The position numbers and the translations under genes are program-made. This document shows, piece after piece, positions 59,633 to 64,000 of a stretch of 64,000 bases of DNA. The notes under the pieces were generated by a model that saw only the letters and a list, made by a program, of their open reading frames with translations, had not been told where the DNA came from and did no database searches. Each line of letters opens with the position of its first letter. Positions within the stretch are counted from its first letter, which is position 1. Source of the DNA: Spisula solida (lineage: Eukaryota > Mollusca > Bivalvia > Venerida > Mactridae). The stretch is taken from positions 39,841,097 through 39,905,096 of the forward strand of contig OX365959.1 in assembly GCA_947247005.1 (NCBI GenBank). Direction: 5' to 3'.

Positions 59633-59940
59633 ATAATAATAATAATAATAATAATGAATACTTTATTAATTAAAAGAGGCAACTCAGTTTCATACACCCC
59701 TGAGTCTTCAGATCCCTGCGAGCCTGCATGAGAAATAAAAGTATAAAACGAACGAAAAAATAATCAGAAATTACATGTTATATTACGAGAATAATTATGA
59801 TAATAAATACTTTATTTAAAGAGGCAACACAGTTTGGTCTATGATATACCCGTAGTCTTCCCTAACAGCCAGCCTCTGATCACATAATCGAATAAAACCA
59901 ACGAAGTAATCAGAAAATTACATGCTATATAACCTGCAGT
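59633..59940 (-). repeat. two copies of a retroposon-like 3' tail, first with (ATA)n
   Basis: ataatgaatactttatt..aaagaggcaactcagttt (from 59651) recurs as ataataaatactttatttaa then agaggcaacacagttt (about 59800). aatcagaaattacatgttat recurs as aatcagaaaattacatgcta about 148 bp on. On the minus strand each reads aaactg..tgcctctttaaataaag-tatt, followed in the left copy by a trinucleotide run (59633-59656). This is how many LINE and SINE 3' ends look. No reverse transcriptase sequence is present. Confidence 0.55.
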
Positions 59941-59944
59941 CATG

Positions 59945-61540
59945 GATTTATTCATGTTTCATGTAAAACCTGCACAAGGATTGTAAATTATTACGTTAAT
60001 ACAGGAATCACTTGATTAATTACCCTCGGAGATAAGAAATAAAAGATAGCGAATGATAGCAAGTCACATGGTGTATATAATTCCTCGGGAATAAATTGGA
60101 GACGTTAATGAGGAGATAATAAATGATGTAGGTTTGTAATTATAAATTATTCTACCCCAGCATTAATTAATTGCTTCATTAAGTAAGAAATTATCAACCG
60201 ACAAGAATTCTTGAACCCTGAGTCAAATTATGCATCAACTGATTATATTAGGCTGTCAGACACTCTTGTGCAAGGAAATTCTGCAAATTTCAACGGAATA
60301 TATGTTTACAACATAGCTTTGCTAAGCAATTAAATGTATTGGGATAGAATTTTTGTGTTTAATTTTAGTAAACCATGCTCAGAATCCTCCTACTACATTT
60401 CTTATGTCCGAAAAATGTAGTGTGACAGTGTGTGCCACAAACTCAAGTAACATTAATAATTAACACAAAACAAGACAAAGAAAGGCTTGACTTCCACAAT
60501 GGCACAAGAAGAGTGCTCAAGAAGAGAGGCTGAACATTTATTTAGAAGCTCAGATCACTACATTATACATTCAATTTCTAATTCCATTGATCGTATACAC
60601 ATGTACCAGTATATTAATATTTCAAAACTTGGATGTTTTCCAGTTTCCGTAAAACCACAAACAGATCAACTAAATCTTCAATTTCATCGGCAAACTCATC
60701 TTCGATATTTCATGATTTTCTACACATTTGAAACCAATTAAAATTTAAACCACATAGATAAGAGAAAGTGTGTAAAGCATCTTAAAGTGATGGTAGATTT
60801 TTACGGAAGATAAAGGTAAATTTATGCCTCATTTCTTCTAATCTTGTACTAGTACCATGTAAACACTGCTTACTGACATCTTCCCGATACCACAAGTGAT
60901 TTTACAGATTTATCGAAAGGTGAACTAGGTAAAAAAATCGAACTTACTGGAAAGTTACTCACATGTGAGGCAATGAGAAGTAATGGTTTAAGAATTTCTG
61001 AGTATCAGAAACCAAAGCATGCACGTAACATACACACACCTCAGGAGGCTAATAAAATTTGCTTGCTTTATATACTATATACACTTTTATTATCAAAATG
61101 AAATTGAAAATATATTAACATGCTAAAAACGGCCTATCAACTGATCTGTACCTATAGATACTCCAATGCCAGATGCTTCTCGTATGCATAGGAACTGATT
61201 GTTACGCATCCGCAAACACGCCGCAAACACGTCGCTCACTCGCAATTTTAACAATAATCTAACGACATTCTTTATAACACAAAAAGATTTTCTCAGGATA
61301 AGGATTCCAGTTTTTTGCCGATGAACAATAAGCTTTCCAGTATATTGTGAGTTTTTTCCATTACAGTTTAACATCAAACAATCAGTCAATAAAATCATCA
61401 TTTACTCGTCATTATTATACGACTACACGACAAAATGTATGCTGGTATATCATTTATCCCTCCCCTGGTTTGAGAATCTGATGTTTAAAATGTGTCTTTG
61501 ATAATGATGCTATCAGTTTCACCAGGGGTTTATATGCACT
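59945..61540. other. unique AT-rich sequence, homeodomain-like words at 60000-60230
   Basis: The first part contains ttgattaattacc, gtaattataaatt and cattaattaattgc, and is repeat-free. The rest has no supported feature; short frames at 60487 and 61123 show no domains. Confidence 0.4.
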
Positions 61541-61544
61541 TATT

Positions 61545-61792
61545 TTGTCATGGAACAGTGATAGCCCTTGATTTTAGTCATGGAAGAGTGATGTCCCTTG
61601 ATTTAAGTAATGAAAATATCCCTTGATTTAAGTCATAGTCATGAAAGAGTGATAGCCCTTGAATTAAGTCATAGTCATGAAATAGTGATAGCCCTTGATT
61701 TAAGTCATAGTCATGGAAGAGTAATGTCCCTTGATTTTTGTCATGGTAGAGTAATGCTCCTTGATATGTTAATTAAAGAGTGATTTCCCTGT
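61545..61792. repeat. 35-44-bp imperfect minisatellite, about 7 copies
   Basis: catggaagagtgatgtccct then tgatttaagtcatagt recurs with variable lengths (some units lack catagt), then fades to ttgatatgttaattaaagag. Confidence 0.9.
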
Positions 61793-61799
61793 GAAATAA

Positions 61800-64000
61800 T
61801 GCCGCATTATCGTGATCCCTGCAAATTAATGTCCACAAAAAGTGCCAGTGACATTAATATTTCAACAGAAAATTAAGACAAGGATAATACAATATGCTAT
61901 TAAATGTACTAAGTTATTTGAGCATGCAACAAGACCTTGGTAATAAAACCACCATTAATGTAACATTGTCATTACCAGTATCATGACTTTATGTCCAGTG
62001 CCGTTCTCAAATGTTTACCTAAAGGGTTCTTAAACTAATCTAGTATCAATTGTAAACATCACGAAATGTCATAATAAGGCTTAATGTAATATCTTCTAAT
62101 CAACTTGTCCATGTTTTACAAGACAGCAAACCATTAAACAATGTTTACAGGTGTATCCCACATACTTGTAAACTGTCAAACTCTGGCTTAAGGTCCACTT
62201 GATGTGATATGTCCGATGTCCGTCCATCTGGTCCAAAGAGCTCGATGTTCCACTTGACCAGACCAGTATCAGACCTGCATCATGTAACACATCCTTGTCA
62301 AGTGACCAAAACCACATTCCTTCCTCTTTCTAATCATTTAAGGGTCAACTGGCCCCTAATTTTGTCAAAGGGTCAAGTTGTCATACAGGTGACATTATAA
62401 CATGCTGGGTCAAGGGGACCTATGAAAGGTTGACGAGGACCGTATAGCTATGATAACAGTGAGTCCACTCTAGCTGTTATACGTATCAGTAAAATAAACT
62501 TGAAGTGAGCCGAAACCCCTTAAAGTGTGTCCCAGCAGTAAAATCATAATCATGTTCCAGTAATAAACAGACTTAATTGTGCTCGAAAACCCCTTAAATA
62601 CATGTCTCTTTCCAGTGTGGACATCGGTCAAACTCAGGATGTTTGATTTAACTTGAAGCAAACCAAATAAGGTTACCAGTGTACAATAAAGATACTGAAT
62701 CTCCTACAGATGTGATGTGGCCTGGACTGACCCTCAGATATAAGGCGGTCAGACCTGGTCAAGCAAACATTATTATCTGTCAACGGTAATAAACATCAAG
62801 TGGTCAAAGATTACACAAGGCTGATTTAAACTGACTGAGCCAATGAACATTTGAATCAAATTGGGCATCGTAAATCACTTTCTAATAAACCTAGAGAACA
62901 AAGGGGTACAAAAAATAATAATAAACTTGGAAAATCATAATCTGCGGAATCACAATTTGCAAAATGCTTTCGACTTTGTGTTAAAATTGCGATTTTATTC
63001 CCATAATGTGACATTGCATAACCAAATCAAGTTAATACCAAATGATGTAAATTACACTTGTCAAATCCAGATTACTCTCCATACAGATTGGTCGATTGGT
63101 CAGAGTGGATTATATCAAATATGAAAGGCAACATGACCCGTGGCCATACAATATGAACTAGATAGCAACAAACAAATGTTGCCCATTTCTCATACAAACA
63201 CTAAATCATGATGTTGCGCTTAATCAAGGGGGTGTAGTCAAGCCTGTAAATCATGGAATCAACTTTGGCGTTAAGTTTCACACACAAGCCACTTGACCAG
63301 TAAATCAGGCCTGAAGGCTGACCACCAAACAAACTAACCAACATGATATAGTAGGAAGAGAAATGCAAGTAAAACATACAACATGGTGTTGATAGCTCAG
63401 TGTTGCATTGTGGGTAAACATGACTGACACATCCAAGATGACCACCATGCTTTTGTGAAATAAATCAGAAATTCAACACCAAAGTGTTGACATAGACAAA
63501 TTAGCTGACCACTCTAAAGCATTAAGGATAATTTGCGTTACAGATTAATGTATTTTTAGTGTATTTAACAGAATAACAGTAGCCAGGTTATTTTATTTGA
63601 CAGGAAGATGAGACAAGAAAACAACAGGAAGTCACGAAATGCAAACACTTTTAGTACCTCCAAACAGACAGTTTATTTCACTTTTAGACCTCCAAATGAA
63701 GAGTTTATTTAATTTGGACCTTTGGAGTACCTAAACCAAGTATGTTCAAAGTAAACAAATTAACCACAATGGACTTACTGGCTATAGTAGGAAAAATATA
63801 CCTATTTCCTGAAGAAAAGCTATTGAAAAAATAAACTAATTCAAATGTTTGAAATAACACAACTGCATAATAAAGTTTTCAGGGTTTATCTCTGCAGTTA
63901 TTTTTAACATTCCACTGAAGCATTTTTTTTATTAGTTCTTTTCAATTAGCAAATAACCTTCCAATAAATAAGTCAGAATTAACTCTTTAATAAAGAAGAT
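61800..64000. other. unique sequence, no gene seen
   Basis: ggtca/tgacc words are fairly common from 62160 to 63330, and a weak about 100-bp doublet (gaaaccccttaaa, gaaaaccccttaaa) lies at about 62510 and 62585. No gene, tRNA or element is supported to the end of the window. Confidence 0.5.

Noticed and set aside
63391..63440. tagctcagtgttg resembling a tRNA A box
   Set aside because: No B box at the expected distance and no cloverleaf pairing.

Overview
This is a low-GC eukaryotic stretch with no convincing protein-coding gene. Every open frame is short (the longest, 165 codons, is a by-product of a 33-bp tandem array). I see no run of plausible exons, no rRNA, no intact tRNA gene and no CRISPR array. 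The best organism clue is the repeat content. At 56504-57598 there is an element with a 145-bp tandem core, a GGAC/ACGG-type microsatellite, subterminal inverted repeats around GCTCACCTGTC, and a 3' hairpin. A smaller element with the same layout lies at 25389-25645. This architecture is typical of the 'pearl'/Helentron-associated elements common in bivalve molluscs. A marine bivalve is my inference; I cannot name a species.

Layout: 1-10 kb holds several minisatellites (80-, 32-, about 90- and 16-bp units), a two-copy inverted-repeat MITE family (4803, 6261), a 116-bp segment present twice (4591, 5429) and a tRNA-like SINE head (about 6020). 10-20 kb has a minisatellite with a 76-bp higher-order period (12793-13150), a strictly 44-bp array (18222-18556), a 20-bp array (19373-19535) and another tRNA-like head (17721). 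20-35 kb carries a compact hairpin (20423-20485), a tRNA-derived SINE on the minus strand (24929-25072), the small pearl/HINE-like element, and three MITEs (26686, 31561, 31924). 35-45 kb is dominated by tandem arrays (33, 38, 66, 41/28, 27 and 74 bp), a nearly perfect 158-bp fold-back (40626-40783) and an AT-rich stretch with many homeodomain/POU-like motifs (43690-44060). 45-64 kb has local segmental duplications, a hAT-like MITE (50150-50486), another MITE (53274-53678), a near-identical 45-bp array (54708-54935), a second hairpin (55509-55579) and the large HINE-like element.

A dispersed family of about 80-130 bp, which I call family A (core AGTGCTGCCTTCCCTGTCCG followed by TATTATCTTT), occurs at seven places on both strands. 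A second family, B (CCAAT-box bearing), occurs once singly and twice as tandem arrays. Between these lie unique AT-rich stretches in which I see nothing definite. The window therefore looks like a gene desert or very long intron. Function, if any, would be regulatory or in small hairpin RNAs. All tallies, matches and alignments were done by eye.
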